DNA of 64,000 bases from Epichloe hybrida (Eukaryota; Ascomycota; Sordariomycetes; Hypocreales; Clavicipitaceae). The notes below the pieces were generated by a model. The model was not told the DNA's origin, searched no databases, and worked only from the letters and a program-made list of their open reading frames with translations. A program made the position numbers and the translations under genes. Of the stretch, positions 10,656 through 22,711 are shown piece after piece. Every line of letters begins with the position of its first letter. Position 1 is the first letter of the stretch. The stretch lies in NCBI GenBank assembly GCA_019022495.1, contig JAFEKR010000011.1:1550001-1614000 (forward strand). Reading direction: 5' to 3'.

Positions 10656-10672
10656 GGTTATGAGCCTAGCTC
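10656..10672 (+). promoter_or_regulatory. Primer-binding site for half initiator tRNA-Met
   Basis: GGTTATGAGCCTAGCTC follows the LTR directly. Its first 11 bases complement the anticodon stem-loop of eukaryotic initiator tRNA-Met (GGGCTCATAACC region). This is the internal half-tRNA priming known from Drosophila copia, rather than priming from the tRNA 3' end. Confidence 0.75.
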
Positions 10673-10713
10673 TATCACTATAGATTCCTTTTAAGTCACT
10701 TTATGTACGATTA

Positions 10714-10951
10714 CAGAAGACTTCCCTTCTATAAAAAAGGAAGGACCTGCGAGAAAGAAGCTTTTCCTTTCTATAAAAAGGAATCAATTGTGGCTACAGA
10801 AGACTTCCCTTCTATAAAAAAGGAAGGATCCGCGAGATAGAAGCTTTTTCCCTTCTATAAAAAGGAATAAATTTTAAATACAGAAGACTTCCCTTCTATA
10901 AAAAAGGAAGGACCCGCGAGATAGAAGCTTTTCCCTTCTATAAAAAGGAAA
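10714..10951 (+). repeat. Three tandem 83-84 bp units in the copia leader
   Basis: Each unit starts CAGAAGACTTCCCTTCTA (10714, 10797, 10881) and contains CTTCC..TATAAAAAAGGAAGG, which can fold as a small hairpin, then GCGAGA.AGAAGC and a second TATAAAAAGG. The units lie between the primer site and the gag start, where packaging, promoter or translation signals are expected. Copy 2 has the same array (from about 25200), and copy C keeps it around its solo LTR insertion. Confidence 0.85.
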
Positions 10952-13900
10952 ATAGATACTAAAGGAAAGGGAAAGGGACCTGTTATCCCTGACCCTAGTG
11001 CGCAAGAGGTTCTAAATAACCAGCTAAAAGAGTAGGCTATTAAGCAACAAGCAACTATAGACTAGTTATTAGAGAAGCTAGAAAGCCTATCTATAACTGT
11101 AAATAGTTGTATGGAGGGTGTGGAATCTGATAAGCCCGCTAGTCAGCAGCAAGATCAGCAGCCTGTTCAAGAAAATCAAGCTGAATCTAGCTCTATACAA
11201 GCAACCTTTAATAATTTAATTATTAAGGAATTCAATAAAAGGGTTTATAGTTTTCCAGAGACTGCTAGGCTTAAAGGAGCCGAAAATTTCGAACAATGGA
11301 AGCAAGCCCTAACTATCCAATTTAGAGCTTTAGGCATGCCTAATTTTCTAGATAATCCGGAGAGTTCTAGGGCGCTAGGGGATCTAGATCAAGCTATTAT
11401 CCTTATGTTACTAAGGGATAGTTGTATAGAAGGACCCTAAGCCGCTATAACTTGGCAAAAATCACCTGAAGAAGCCTATAATTTACTTGTAAGGCAATAT
11501 TCACATAGCGTTGAAATCCAGAGGGGGTCCCTATATTCAGAATTTCATAACCTGAATTTTCAAGAGTTTAAGGGGACTCTAGAGTCCTTTAATGCAGTCT
11601 TTAATAATCTACTAGCTAGATTATCGATTTCAGGGGTCCTGATTGCTCTAATAGATCAGGTTAATCAATATCTTCAATCCCTAAAATCAACCTTCCCTCA
11701 GTGGGCTGAGAGGCAACGATTTAGCATGCGCACAAATAGGGCTATAGGGGCTCCCCTAGAAGCCCTAAATCTTCAATTTTTGATGGCAGACCTTCTAGCA
11801 GAACAGAGGGATAAGTCATCTACGGTATCCAAAGCCCTGAATTATAGGGCTAAAAACCTTGAAAAGGGTGCCAAAGAAAAAGAAAAGGCCCCTAAGGATC
11901 AGAAGAAGAAAGGAGGCTCTGAAGAAAATAAGGGCTCTTCTAATTCTAATTCTTCTTCTAATAAGAAGAAGAAGAAGAAGCAAAAAGGTCAAAAATCAGA
12001 TAAAAAGGATAATAAAAAGACCTCTGGAGAGGGATCTTTTATGCTAGGAAATTACAACCTTTCTAACGGTGCTCTTAAACCGTACAAGAAACCTAGCCTT
12101 CATAAGACTAGTTATAAGAGCTCTAGTGATAGTAGCTCTAATTCTAGCTCTTCTGAATCGGATGATGATGAAAATCAAGAAATTAAAACCTTAAATAGTT
12201 TTAATTACTACAGCAAAGACATGAAAAAGGCCCTATTATATGATATAGGTTTGACTGTACATATTGTTAATTCTAGGGAGGTCTTTAGGGATTATACCCC
12301 CTATAAAAAGGGGGAATCCGACCCTATTATAACTGGTGGTGGCCCTATTTACGCTAAGGGTCATGGTAGTGCTGTTTTTGAGGTCCTATATCAGAAAAAT
12401 CCAGCTAAATATAGGACCTTAGTGCTTAAAGATGCGCTATATTTTCCTCAGCTTAATGTTAATATAGTTAGTGGACTTACGCACTATATATCTAGTGGTT
12501 GCCTTATAAAAAACCTACTTTATCTTAAAGATAGGTCTCTTATTGCAACCTTAGATATAGAAAAACATGGTTTTTTCTTCCACGTTAAAAACCAATCTAC
12601 GCCTAAGTTATCTAAAGGGCCCTGTAATAATTCGCATTATATCCGACCTTTTACCTACGCTGCTTTTAAGGGTCATAGCTATCCGATTAGCTACCCTATA
12701 GAGGTTCAAATTCCCTCTAAAAAGCCGGATTGGGCTTCTGATTTAGACGAAATCGACGAAAATGATGATGATATTGAAGAAATCGTACGGGATGATTTAG
12801 GGGAATTAGTCCCTTCTTCTTCGCCTATAGCCCCAGGTTGGGTCCCTTATAAATCTAAGGAAATAGATTTAGGGGTGTTAGAGGGCCCTAGTGGAGGAAA
12901 AGGGTCCCTAATACCTCTCCAAGAGGCCTGTGGTTCTCAAGGGGCCCAGCAGGGGACTAGTGAAGAGGGCCCTAGTCTAGATCCTAATTCAGACCCTAAG
13001 GATCTTCAATATCAACGGTTGTTAGAACTAGCTGGCCTATGGCATGTACGATTAGGACACCTAGGTCTTCCTTTGCTAAAGAAAACTAGCCTTATAACTA
13101 AAGGAATCCCTGATTTTTCTAAAATTAAGGATAAGGATTTTAGATGTATTGCTTGTGATCAATCTAAGGCAGTTAGAAGACCCAGGAAATTAGCTATCCC
13201 TGACCCCCCAAGAGCTCTAGATTAAATAGAGGGGGATACGCTAAAAATCAGTCCTACGCCGTACAATAAACAGTCAATTTGCTTATTTTTAGTTAACTGA
13301 AAGACTAGATATAAGTGGGTTATCTTATTACCTAATAAGGAAGGCCTAACTGTTTATAAGGCTATCAAAGGCTTCTTCAGAGGGCTTAAAAATCAACTAG
13401 GTCAATATCCTAGGCACCTTCACTTTGATAGGGGCCAGGAAATCGATTCTAGTTGTTAAGCTTGGTTGAATTCTAAAGGGATCAAATTTACGACTTCTAG
13501 TCCCTATATCTATGAGCAAAATGGATTAGCAGAACGTTCAATTTGTACTATTCTAGATCGATTAAGGGCTACTATCCAGTGGGCAAAATTACCGTTATTT
13601 TTGTGGTGTTTTGTATTACCTGTAGTTATTAACCTAGTTAATATAACTGCTAATACCACTAAGGATGAAAGCCCTGAACAACTGTTATCTAGGGAGCTAA
13701 ATCAGCCTTATACAACTGATATTAGCAGTATTAGAGCTATAGGATCTCACTGTGAGATTCTAATCCCCCTGGAAAAACGACCTAAAGCCCAGAAGTTAGC
13801 AGCTAGGACTATCCCTAGAAGGCTTTTAGCTACACTAGGTTCTAACACCTACCTAGTGTACATCCCCTCTAAAAGGCTAGTTACAAAGACTAGCTTTATT

Positions 13901-15931
13901 AAGATTATAGAACCTATAGGCCCTGTTTCTAAAGGCTTACCTAGGATTTCTATAGGGGATAACCCTTTAGAGGGGGAAAATGATCTAGAAAATAAAAATC
14001 AACAAAATCTAGACCAAGGTTTAAAGGATTATCCTATAGACAACATAGGTATCCCTATAGGTTAAGAAAAACCACCTACAGGCCCTAAAGAACCCCCTAA
14101 AGGCTTAATTCCAGCGGATCCCATACAGGCGCAGCCTATAACTCAACCAGGAAATCAGATTTCGACTTCGGACCTCAATTTTGACAAAATTATCGATTTC
14201 GACCCTAATATCGACCCTATGGATGTTGATATTAGTTCCCCTTCTTCTCTAGATTTCATAAAAGAAATCTGCTTTAAGGTATGGGAGAAGCTAAAGGAAA
14301 AGAATCCTATTAGCCCCGAGCCTAAGACCTGGAAGCAGGCTATATCTAGCCCTGAAAGGGATAAATGGATAGAAGCCACGTACAAGGAATACGAATAGCT
14401 TCTAAAGGCTGGTACTTTTAAATTTATAGGGAAAGATCAAATCCCTAAGGGCCGAAAAGTACTAAAGAATAGGCTTGTTTATAAGCTTAAAAAGGATAAA
14501 GAAAATAATCCTTTAAAATATAAGGCTTGACTCGTTGCTAAGGGATTTATGCAAATCAAAGGCCTAGATTACCTAGAGACCTTCGCTGCCACAAGCATTC
14601 CCCCTAGCTGGAGGATTTTACTAGCCCTAGCGGCTTGGAATAACTAGGAAATCGAACAAATTGATTTTATAGGAGCTTTTCTTAATAGTAAGCTACAACA
14701 ATAGATTTATATAGTTATTCTAGAAGGGTTTATTGAATTCCTTAAGGCAAATCCTAAACTAGCTAAATTAGCTAGAAGTTTTGGCTGGAAACCTTCTAAA
14801 GATCAAGTAATTTTATTACAGAAGTCTTTATACGGCCTAAAACAAAGCTCAAGGGAATGGCAACAAGCGCTAATATTAGTGCTTAAATCCCTAGGATTTA
14901 ACCCTTTAATATCTGACCTAGCTATCTTCTTCAATCCTTTAACCAAAACCTTCGTCATTACGTACGTTAATGACTATCTTCTAATTGGACCGGATTTATC
15001 TTATATCCAAAGGCTTAAAAAGGAACTTCATAAAGTCTATCTAATAGAAGATAGGGGGCCTGCTAAATTCTTCTTAGGGGTTCAAATTATACGAGATAGG
15101 CCTAATAGAATACTAAAAATTCATTAATCTTAGTATATATTAGAAGCCTTAAAACGATTTAATATGCTAGATAGTAAGCCTATTAGCATACCTCTTCAGC
15201 TAGGCGTTTTAGCTACGCAGATAACTAAGCTTTTAATAGCTAGCGAAATCAAGCTTTATCAATGCATTATAGGGACTATAATGTACCTAATGTTACTTAT
15301 AAGGCCTGATACAGCTTTTACGCTATAGTGGTTATCTACTGCACTAGCTAGCCCTTATATAGAACACCTAAAAGCAGCTAAAAATCTGCTAAGGTATCTA
15401 TTAGGGACTAGATTCCTTGCTATTATCTATAGGGGAGACCCTAAAGGTTTAGTTAGCAAAAGCCTAATAGGTTATTGTGATAGTGATTTTGCAGGGGATA
15501 AAAAGACCTTAAAATCAACCTATGCTTATCTATTTAAGCTAGCTAGCGGACCTATTAGCTGGAAATCAAAGAAAGCTAGTACAATAGCTCTATCAACACT
15601 AGAAGCTAAAGCTAATGCTATCTGCGAGACCTTCCGGGAGCTTTAGTGGCTTCAGGGCTTATTTAAGGAGCTAAAAACCCCTATTTCTCCCCCTATCCAG
15701 ATATATTGCGATAATTAAGGCGCTATAACTACTGCTTATAACCCTGCTTTACATAGTTGTACAAAGCATATATTGCTAAAGTTTAACTATATTAGGCAAC
15801 AGGTTTTAGAGGGTTTAGCTAAGATTGAATATCTAGATACGAAGTCAATGCTTGCAGATGGTCTTACGAAGCCTCTTTCTAGACCTCTTTATTAGGCTTT
15901 TATTAAGCTTTTAGGGCTTAATAATTATTAA
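10952..15931 (+). pseudogene. Ty1/copia gag-pol polyprotein, copy 1
   Basis: One frame of 1,660 codons covers gag and pol without a frameshift. The start codon reads ATA here and ATG in copy 2 (25441). Domains in order: gag (about 1-400) with a Lys-rich stretch; protease motif at about 431, reading DIG; GAG-pre-integrase HHCC region (WHVRLGH near 13031, CIAC at 13145-13156); integrase core with FDRGQE near 13426 and NGLAERS near 13520; reverse transcriptase with YGLKQ and catalytic YVND at 14963-14974 (YVDD in copy 2); RNase H with YCDSDFAGDK near 15474. About 17 in-frame stops, mainly CAA/CAG/TGG changed to TAA/TAG/TGA, break it. Long open pieces remain at 11441-13225 and 13466-14065. The protein order protease-integrase-RT-RNase H identifies Ty1/copia. 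Confidence 0.93.
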
Positions 15932-16140
15932 ACTAACAACTAATTCCCTTCAACAGGGAACTAAAAACAACGTCAAAAAGGGAGCTATATTTAACAATAG
16001 CTAGGAATTCAAAAAGGGGGTCTTTTATTTTTTCCTGTTTTTCCCTTTTATCTGTTATTATCAAAAGTTTTTTTTTTTTTTCCCTATAGTCTCTTTGTAC
16101 ACTTCTAATTGCTTTAAATGTAATTCTTTTGTAGAGGGGG
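15932..16140 (+). other. 3' untranslated region and polypurine tract of copia copy 1
   Basis: A 209-bp non-coding stretch lies between the polyprotein stop and the 3' LTR and ends in AGAGGGGG (16133-16140), the polypurine tract that primes plus-strand DNA synthesis in LTR elements. Confidence 0.8.
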
Positions 16141-16964
16141 TGTTAAAAATAAGACCTATTTTTAGCCCTTTTCTAGTTAAAGAACCTTCTTATTACTAGC
16201 TTGCTTTGCAAGTCTGACAGCTGCACTGCAGCTGTTAACGGTCGCGGGGGTAGCTATCAATGGCTGCGTCGCAGCTGTTAACAGCTGCGACCGACCGTGT
16301 GGATGACTAATTAGTCAATTACATTGTGGCTGCAAGTGTGGCCATAACCACGCCACTAGTAATTAGGTAAGCTAGGGTGACGTAAGCTAGGGTGACGTAA
16401 GCAGGTTACCCTACACATAACTTACCCTATAGCTATCTTTAATAACGATTTTCTTTTTATCTAGAGGTTGTACAAAAGTTTTATATATAGCAAATTGAAG
16501 CTTGAAGATAGGGCTTTCTCTTTATGCAAGGTTATTTTTTAGACCAAAAGTTAGTGCATACGGGTTGCTAGCTAGTATAGTGGTGAGTCGATTTTTTAGT
16601 TTTTGCATACAAATGAATTTTGCGGAAAATCAAAAGTGGCCCGTAAGACCCCGTTAGCGGCCCGGATTCACCAATATGGTCAGTAGGTCTATAAGAGGAA
16701 GAAGATCTTTTCAACTAGCTAGATAGCTAGTCCTCTTAACTAACAATAGCCGCATTGCTCGTACAACGTATCTAAAATCAATTCTATTGCTTTATAAGAT
16801 ATCATAAAAGTGATCTAAATTGAATTCTATTAGTTAATAACTGCCATAACCTTCCGTTGCGTTGCGTTGATTGATTTAACGTTGCAGCCCTATTGGTCCC
16901 CGACCGTAGAGCTTGCACCCGTACAGCTGTTGCCAGCTGGCAACTAGCTCCCTACATTTCAATA
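16141..16964 (+). repeat. 3' LTR of copia copy 1 (824 bp)
   Basis: Same length as the 5' LTR, with scattered C/T and G/A differences. It ends TTCAATA at 16964 and is followed by the TSD TATTA. Confidence 0.92.
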
Positions 16965-16969
16965 TATTA

Positions 16970-19900
16970 TATAATAGTAAATAGGTTAGTTAACTACTTA
17001 GCTTATACCTAGGATAGATTTATATCCTAGCTAAACACTAGAGTAATAAATAAAGATATATAGTGCTTAGAAGCTACTAGAATACTACTAAATCTTAGGT
17101 AAAAAAGTAATTAGTCTTTTTAATCTTTTCTAAGACTTTAGATAAAGGTAAAAGTGGAATTACCTAACTAAATCCCTATATACTTAAGAATAGTAATTTT
17201 TCTAAATAGCTTAAATAATACTATAAGGAAGTATATAGTTAGCTAAGAGTTCCTAATATCTTAGAGTTACTTATAGGGTTAAGGAAAAAAAGCTAAAGTT
17301 ATAATAATATTTATATTAAGTAATTATAATAGAAACTATAATAAGGAGGGTAGAAGTAATAAGAGATAATACTCTAGCTTCCTTATAAATAACTTATAGT
17401 AAAGCTTATAGTAACCTAGCATAGGCTAGAGACTATTTAAGTACTATAAATATAGTAGCCCTAGATATAGTATAAATAAATATAATATAGTAAACTACTT
17501 AATTTATAAAAGTAATAGGTATATTACTAAGAAGTATAAGAATAGTAGTAATAAAACCTTAGACTTAAATAAGATTTTAATTAGTTTAGCTTAGGCCTAG
17601 GATAATAGTCTTACTATAAAAAAACCTATGGATAAGAGAATAAGAATATAGGTATACTTATAGTAAGATAACTACTAGTTAGTAATGCTAGCGCTATTTA
17701 ATATAAGCATAGAACATTTGATAATCCACCTTAAATTATTATTAAAATAGGATTAGAAAAACATAGAGAAAATAAAGATAATACTAAAAAGTATAAGCAA
17801 GGATAAGATCCTATACTAGGGAATCCTATATAAACTAGTTAAGGTAAAAGATAGTATAAGCTATATAAAGGTTTGCTAAGTTAGCTACTATATTACTAAT
17901 ATAGGAGAGGGAATACTCCTAGGGATAGACTAAACCCTAAAGTATAAACCTATAGTAATAGACTAGAAGTAAGGTTTCTAGAGGTTTCTAATAACCTAGG
18001 ATTATATTACTTTTACTATAAGTAAGTAATAACTATATAAGGTAGTAAAGTAATTTTCTATTATACTATTACTAGTATTACTAAAGATTAAGGTAGTTAA
18101 CCTAGAGGTAATAGAAGAAAATACTAATAAAAATTCATTAATAAGTAATATAGTAAGTAATAACCTAAGTTATAGTGTAATTATAGTAATAGTAGTAAAA
18201 TATGCCTATATATTAAAGAAGAAAAAACTAAGAAGTATAATAGCACTTTAGGTAGTATTTTACGAAGAATTAGTAGCGTTTATATAAGAGATAGATAGTA
18301 ACATACCCTTATAGTAAATTCTAGAAGAGTATATAGAATTTATAAATAGGTAGTTATACTTATATAATTAAATTAGAAGAGGGAAAATAACTACCCTAGG
18401 GACTTATATATAACCTAGCTAAAAAAGAGCTAGAAGTGCTTAGGGAGTACCTAGCAAGTGTGTAGGAGAAAGGGTAGATTAGAAGATTAATAAGCCTAGT
18501 AGGAGCCCTAATTTTATTTATTCTAAAAAAATCAGGGAAATTAAGGCTTTATATAGATTATAGGGGCCTTAATAGGATTACTATTAAAAATAAGGCCCCT
18601 TTGCTACTAATCTTTAAAATCCTTAATTAATTAGTAAGTATAAAGATTTTTATATTACTAAATATTTAAGAGGCGTACTACTAGCTATATATCTATAAGG
18701 GTAATAAGTGGAAGATAGTATTCCGTTACTACTATAGGCACTTTAAATATCTTATAATGCTATTTAGGTTAGTAAATACGCTAGCCACTTTTTAGGAATA
18801 TATTAATAATACTCTTAAGGGGCTTATAAATAAATTCTATATTATTTACCTTAATAACACTTTAATATATAGTAGCAACCCCACAAGATATATAGAGTAT
18901 ATTAAAAGGGTGCTAGAGTGACTTTAGGACGTGAACCTTTATATTAACCTTAAAAAGTGCTAATTTTTAGTTATAAAAGCAAAGTTCCTAGGTTTTATTA
19001 TATTTAAGAAAGGTATTAAGATAAAACCATTATAGGTTAAAGCTATTATAACCTAGCTAATACCTAGTAGCGTGTTTAATATTTAATTATTCCTTAGGTT
19101 TATAGGTTTTTACTAATACTTTATAAAATAGTATAGTAAGGTAGTAGTCCTACTAATAAACTATCTAAAAGGTGTCTAACTAGTGGAGTTTAAGCTAGAG
19201 CCTAGTAAACTTATAGTATTTAGAGAACTCTAGAAGAAGTTCTAGGAGGCACTAATTTTAGTGTACTTTAACTTACTTTATTTACTAAGAGTAAAGATAG
19301 ATATATTTAGTTATATAATTAGAGCTATACTTATAATATTAGTGCTAGGTAGCTAGCACCTAGTAGCATATTTTTTAAGGAAGTTAACTAATATTAAACT
19401 TTACTACTTAACCCTAGACGCTAAGTTATTAGTAATCTAAGAGGCGTTTTAAGCCTAGAGATATTACCTTATGTATTTAACTTATTAGATTATAGTTATA
19501 ATAGACTATCTAAATTATAAGTACTTAGCTATAAAGCTAAAGCTAACTAGTAGGTAGGTAATAGCGTTAGATAAGCTCTATTTATTTAATTTTAGGATTA
19601 AATATTATATAAGTAAGTAGGATTAAATATTATATAAGTAAGTTAAATCCTACTAATACCCTATTAAGAAAAGCAAATTATATTAGTAAGAAGCATAAGG
19701 CAGAGGCTATATCCTTATAGCTACCTAGCTTCTTATCTAAGTTTATAGATACTAAGTAATAGGGATACTATATAAGTAATAGTGTAGTTATAAGTCCTAA
19801 GATTATATTACTTAGTATAGCTAATAGTTTATTATAAGAATACTATAAGGGCTACACTAGCCTCTAGGGTTTTAAGAAGGTATAACTTAATTATATTATT

Positions 19901-21720
19901 AAGAAACCTAATAGTCTTATAAAGCCTATAAGTAATATGCTAACTAGGTCTGCTAATTATAAGTAGTAAGGTTATGCCTTATCTATATTTATTAATATTT
20001 CTATAAGTCTAGCGAGCCTATAGGTTAGGAGTCTAGCTAGGTTAGTAATTAGTAAGTAATATAAGCGCTCCCTTAAAACACTACTTAGCTATAATTTATC
20101 TATAAGTCTAAAAGCATACTATAAGCTAGCTACTTATAGTAATATTATAGTAAGAATATAGGTAGTCTAGTAAACCTCTTCTAAGTTTATATATAATATA
20201 TATCCTATATACATAGAATTAGAGACTCTAATTTAAGTTATATTATTTTAAGTATAGTAAGGTAATAACTTTACTATAGGTTATAGGAAGCTACTTAAGA
20301 GTAGTAACCTTAAAGCGTTATAGATATAGTCTATTAGGCCCTTTAAGCTATTAATATTTTAAAATAAAGTTTTTATTCTAGTAAGTATAAGAAAGGAAAT
20401 TTTACTACTTACTTATAATAACCTAGTAGTAGGCTATTAGGGAGTTAGTAAGACCCTCTATTAGATTATAAGTTAGTATTACTAGCTAATAATAAAGAAA
20501 GATACTAAGTTATATATACAAACTTATATAAGCTATTAGACTTTAAAGCTAAGGCACTATAAACCTTATAGTAAGCTAGCTATATTACTAGTGCCTAATT
20601 AGCCTTTTTAAGAATTATTAATAGATTTTATTACAGGGCTACTACCTATAAAAGACGCAAATTAGACTTATAATATAATCTTAGTTATTATAAACTATTT
20701 TATAAAATATAGTATTTATATCCCTATTTTAATATAGATAACTAGTAATAGGTTAGCTACTATATTCCTAAAGTATGTTTTTAGGGATTATAGTGCCCTA
20801 GAAGGCATTATTATAGACTATAGTTTAACTTTTACTAACAGGTTTTAGATAACCTTTTACTATCTTATTATAACTAAGTAGTAACTAAGTACTGCGTTTT
20901 ATTTATAAATAGATAGTTAAATAGAATATTTAAACTAAGTTTTAGAATATTATTTAAGAGCCTTTACTTACTTTAATTAGACTAATTAGGCTAATAATCT
21001 TTTAATAGTATAGTTTACATATAATATAAGCATTTATTTAACTTATAGCTACACCCTAGCTAAGGCGCTATAAGGCTATAACCCTAGGGGACTATAGTAA
21101 GTAATTATAAATATTCCTATAGTAAATAACTAGGTAAAGACTTATACTACTATACTAAGAGATAGATATATAGTAATTAAGTAGCTTCTAAGTAACTTAT
21201 AAGCCTAGTATATAAAATACTATAATAAGAAGTAAACCCTAATAAAGTTTAGAGTAAGTAACTATATTTTATTATTTATAAAGAATATTAACTTATAGTA
21301 ACCTAGTAGGAAGCTAAGTATAAAGTATCTAGGCCCTTATAAAATTAAAAAGGTAATTAGTACCTATAGATTAGTATATTAATTAAAGCTACTACCTAGA
21401 ATACATTTATATAATATTTTTAACATTACTAATCTTAAACTATTTATAAGGGACCTATCTAGCGTAAAAGATATATCCTTACTATAAAAGAATATTATAG
21501 ATAATAAATAGGAGTTTAAAGTTAAAAGAATTATATTATATTACTATAATAGGAGATGTTAGAAATACCTAGTTAAATAGAAGGGCTATAATGCTTTAGA
21601 GAATTCTTAGGTAAAGAAAAAAGATTTTATTATAATAGATATTATTAAGGATTATAAGTAGTAATTAAGTAGCTAGTTTATAAATATAGAGGTGTATTTA
21701 GTAAAGTTTAGATAGTAGTA
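16970..21720 (+). pseudogene. Ty3/gypsy gag-pol with chromodomain, copy A
   Basis: Reading + strand frames through many stops shows the chromovirus order. A protease-like ALFNI stretch lies near 17690 (DTG changed to NIS). RT blocks include [15 protein letters not shown] near 18547 and YLNNTLIY near 18847, where functional enzymes have YxDD. RNase H follows near 19300-19500, integrase-like blocks at 20600-20900, and a C-terminal chromodomain at 21512-21612 (EFKVKRI.., then K.GYNALENS). Chromodomains target integration to methylated-histone heterochromatin in known chromoviruses. The right half matches gypsy B. All catalytic Asp codons I could place are mutated, so no enzyme can be active. Confidence 0.85.
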
Positions 21721-22120
21721 GTAATATATAAAAAAATCTAAATAATTTCTTAAACTTTAGATAACCTAACTTATAGTTACTTTATACTAATTACCTTATT
21801 AATATATTATTTACCTATTCCTTAGTAGTCTTAGCTATAATAATAGGGGCGGAGGATTTATCCTTATTATTAGAGAAATCCCCCTCCCTATATATATATA
21901 TATAAAGCTTACTAGGGAGGTCTAGTGGCCTAATATAAGTAGGAAGCATAGATATATTAGTAGTAAGCTACTAGTAAGTTAGTAAAGCTATAAGCTAGAG
22001 CGTAAAAATACATATAAATAGAAAGTTCTATATAATAAAATATAAGCTATTAGAAATATTAATTTAGACTTCTAGATTAATAGTATTATTAAGTAGTAAT
22101 ATAGTAACTTATTTATTAGC

Positions 22121-22297
22121 TGTAAGAGACCTAGAAGGTGTGCTAGGAATCCCAATAGACCAAAAGATCCGCCAATGCTAGCCGTTGCTAACATTGCACC
22201 TTACAATTACTTAAGACCTATACTATTGCTTGCGCACACATAATGCCCTGTGGGCTACCCTGTGGGCCTCGCGCCCCACAACGTACAGCGCCTCACA
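22121..22297 (-). repeat. TRIM terminal repeat, left copy
   Basis: 177 bp. It differs from the right copy at two sites, both G-to-A in a TG context (TG changed to TA), the minus-strand form of the RIP signature. Confidence 0.88.
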
Positions 22298-22439
22298 ATT
22301 ATCCTTCCCCTCCCTAGGGCTTGTCCCGAGCCAGCGCGCCGCCACCGTCTAGTCAGGGATTAGGCCCGGCTTCCGTAGCCTTCGGATAATTAGTAATTGC
22401 GAACCCCCAAGGCCCAGTGTGGTGACCCACACCTGCCCT

Positions 22440-22534
22440 GTGAGCCTGACGTAAGCTGCCTAGCCTAAGCAATCCGCAGCAGGATTCGAACCTAGGACTA
22501 GCCCAGCCAGAAGACCCGTAACGGCTAGCATAAT
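22440..22534 (-). other. tRNA-like segment inside the TRIM
   Basis: On the minus strand, 22482-22492 reads GGTTCGAATCC, a perfect match to the RNA polymerase III B box/T-loop of tRNAs. An A-box-like TAGCC..ACGG lies about 35 bases upstream, closer than in a normal tRNA gene. The flanking T stem pairs only partly and no full cloverleaf forms, so this is a tRNA-derived or tRNA-like module rather than a tRNA gene. Confidence 0.5.
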
Positions 22535-22711
22535 TGTAAGAGACCTAGAAGGTGTGCTAGGAATCCCAATAGACCAAAAGATCCGCCAATGCTAGCCGTT
22601 GCTAACATTGCACCTTACAATTACTTAAGACCTGTACTATTGCTTGCGCACACATAATGCCCTGTGGGCTGCCCTGTGGGCCTCGCGCCCCACAACGTAC
22701 AGCGCCTCACA
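22535..22711 (-). repeat. TRIM terminal repeat, right copy
   Basis: 177 bp, nearly identical to 22121-22297, ending CCTCACA before the TSD TTAGC. Confidence 0.88.

Larger units (their letters stand above)
9832..16964 (+). mobile_element. Ty1/copia family 1, copy 1: full-length
   Basis: The element is 7,133 bp with two 824-bp LTRs and perfect 5-bp TSDs TATTA (9827-9831 and 16965-16969). The empty site matches gypsy B near 40975, confirming insertion into gypsy A. It carries a primer site, a leader with tandem repeats, one long gag-pol frame and a purine tract AGAGGGGG before the 3' LTR. It is the best preserved copy, but about 17 in-frame stops and a mutated start codon make it non-autonomous. 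Confidence 0.95.
22121..22711 (-). mobile_element. TRIM-like miniature LTR element (591 bp)
   Basis: Two 177-bp direct repeats, 22121-22297 and 22535-22711, start TGTAAGAGACC and end CCTCACA (TG..CA), and differ at two positions only. They enclose 237 bp without coding capacity. Perfect 5-bp duplications TTAGC (22116-22120, 22712-22716) flank the unit, and gypsy B has the empty site near 52498-52507. On the minus strand a purine tract GGGAGGGGAAGG lies just before the downstream LTR, so the element is probably in minus orientation. It is GC-rich and little mutated compared with its host. Size, LTRs and TSD fit terminal-repeat retrotransposons in miniature; the autonomous partner is not in this window. 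Confidence 0.88.

Noticed and set aside
22440..22534. A functional tRNA gene
   Set aside because: Only the B box matches well; the T stem is imperfect, the A-box spacing is short and no cloverleaf forms.
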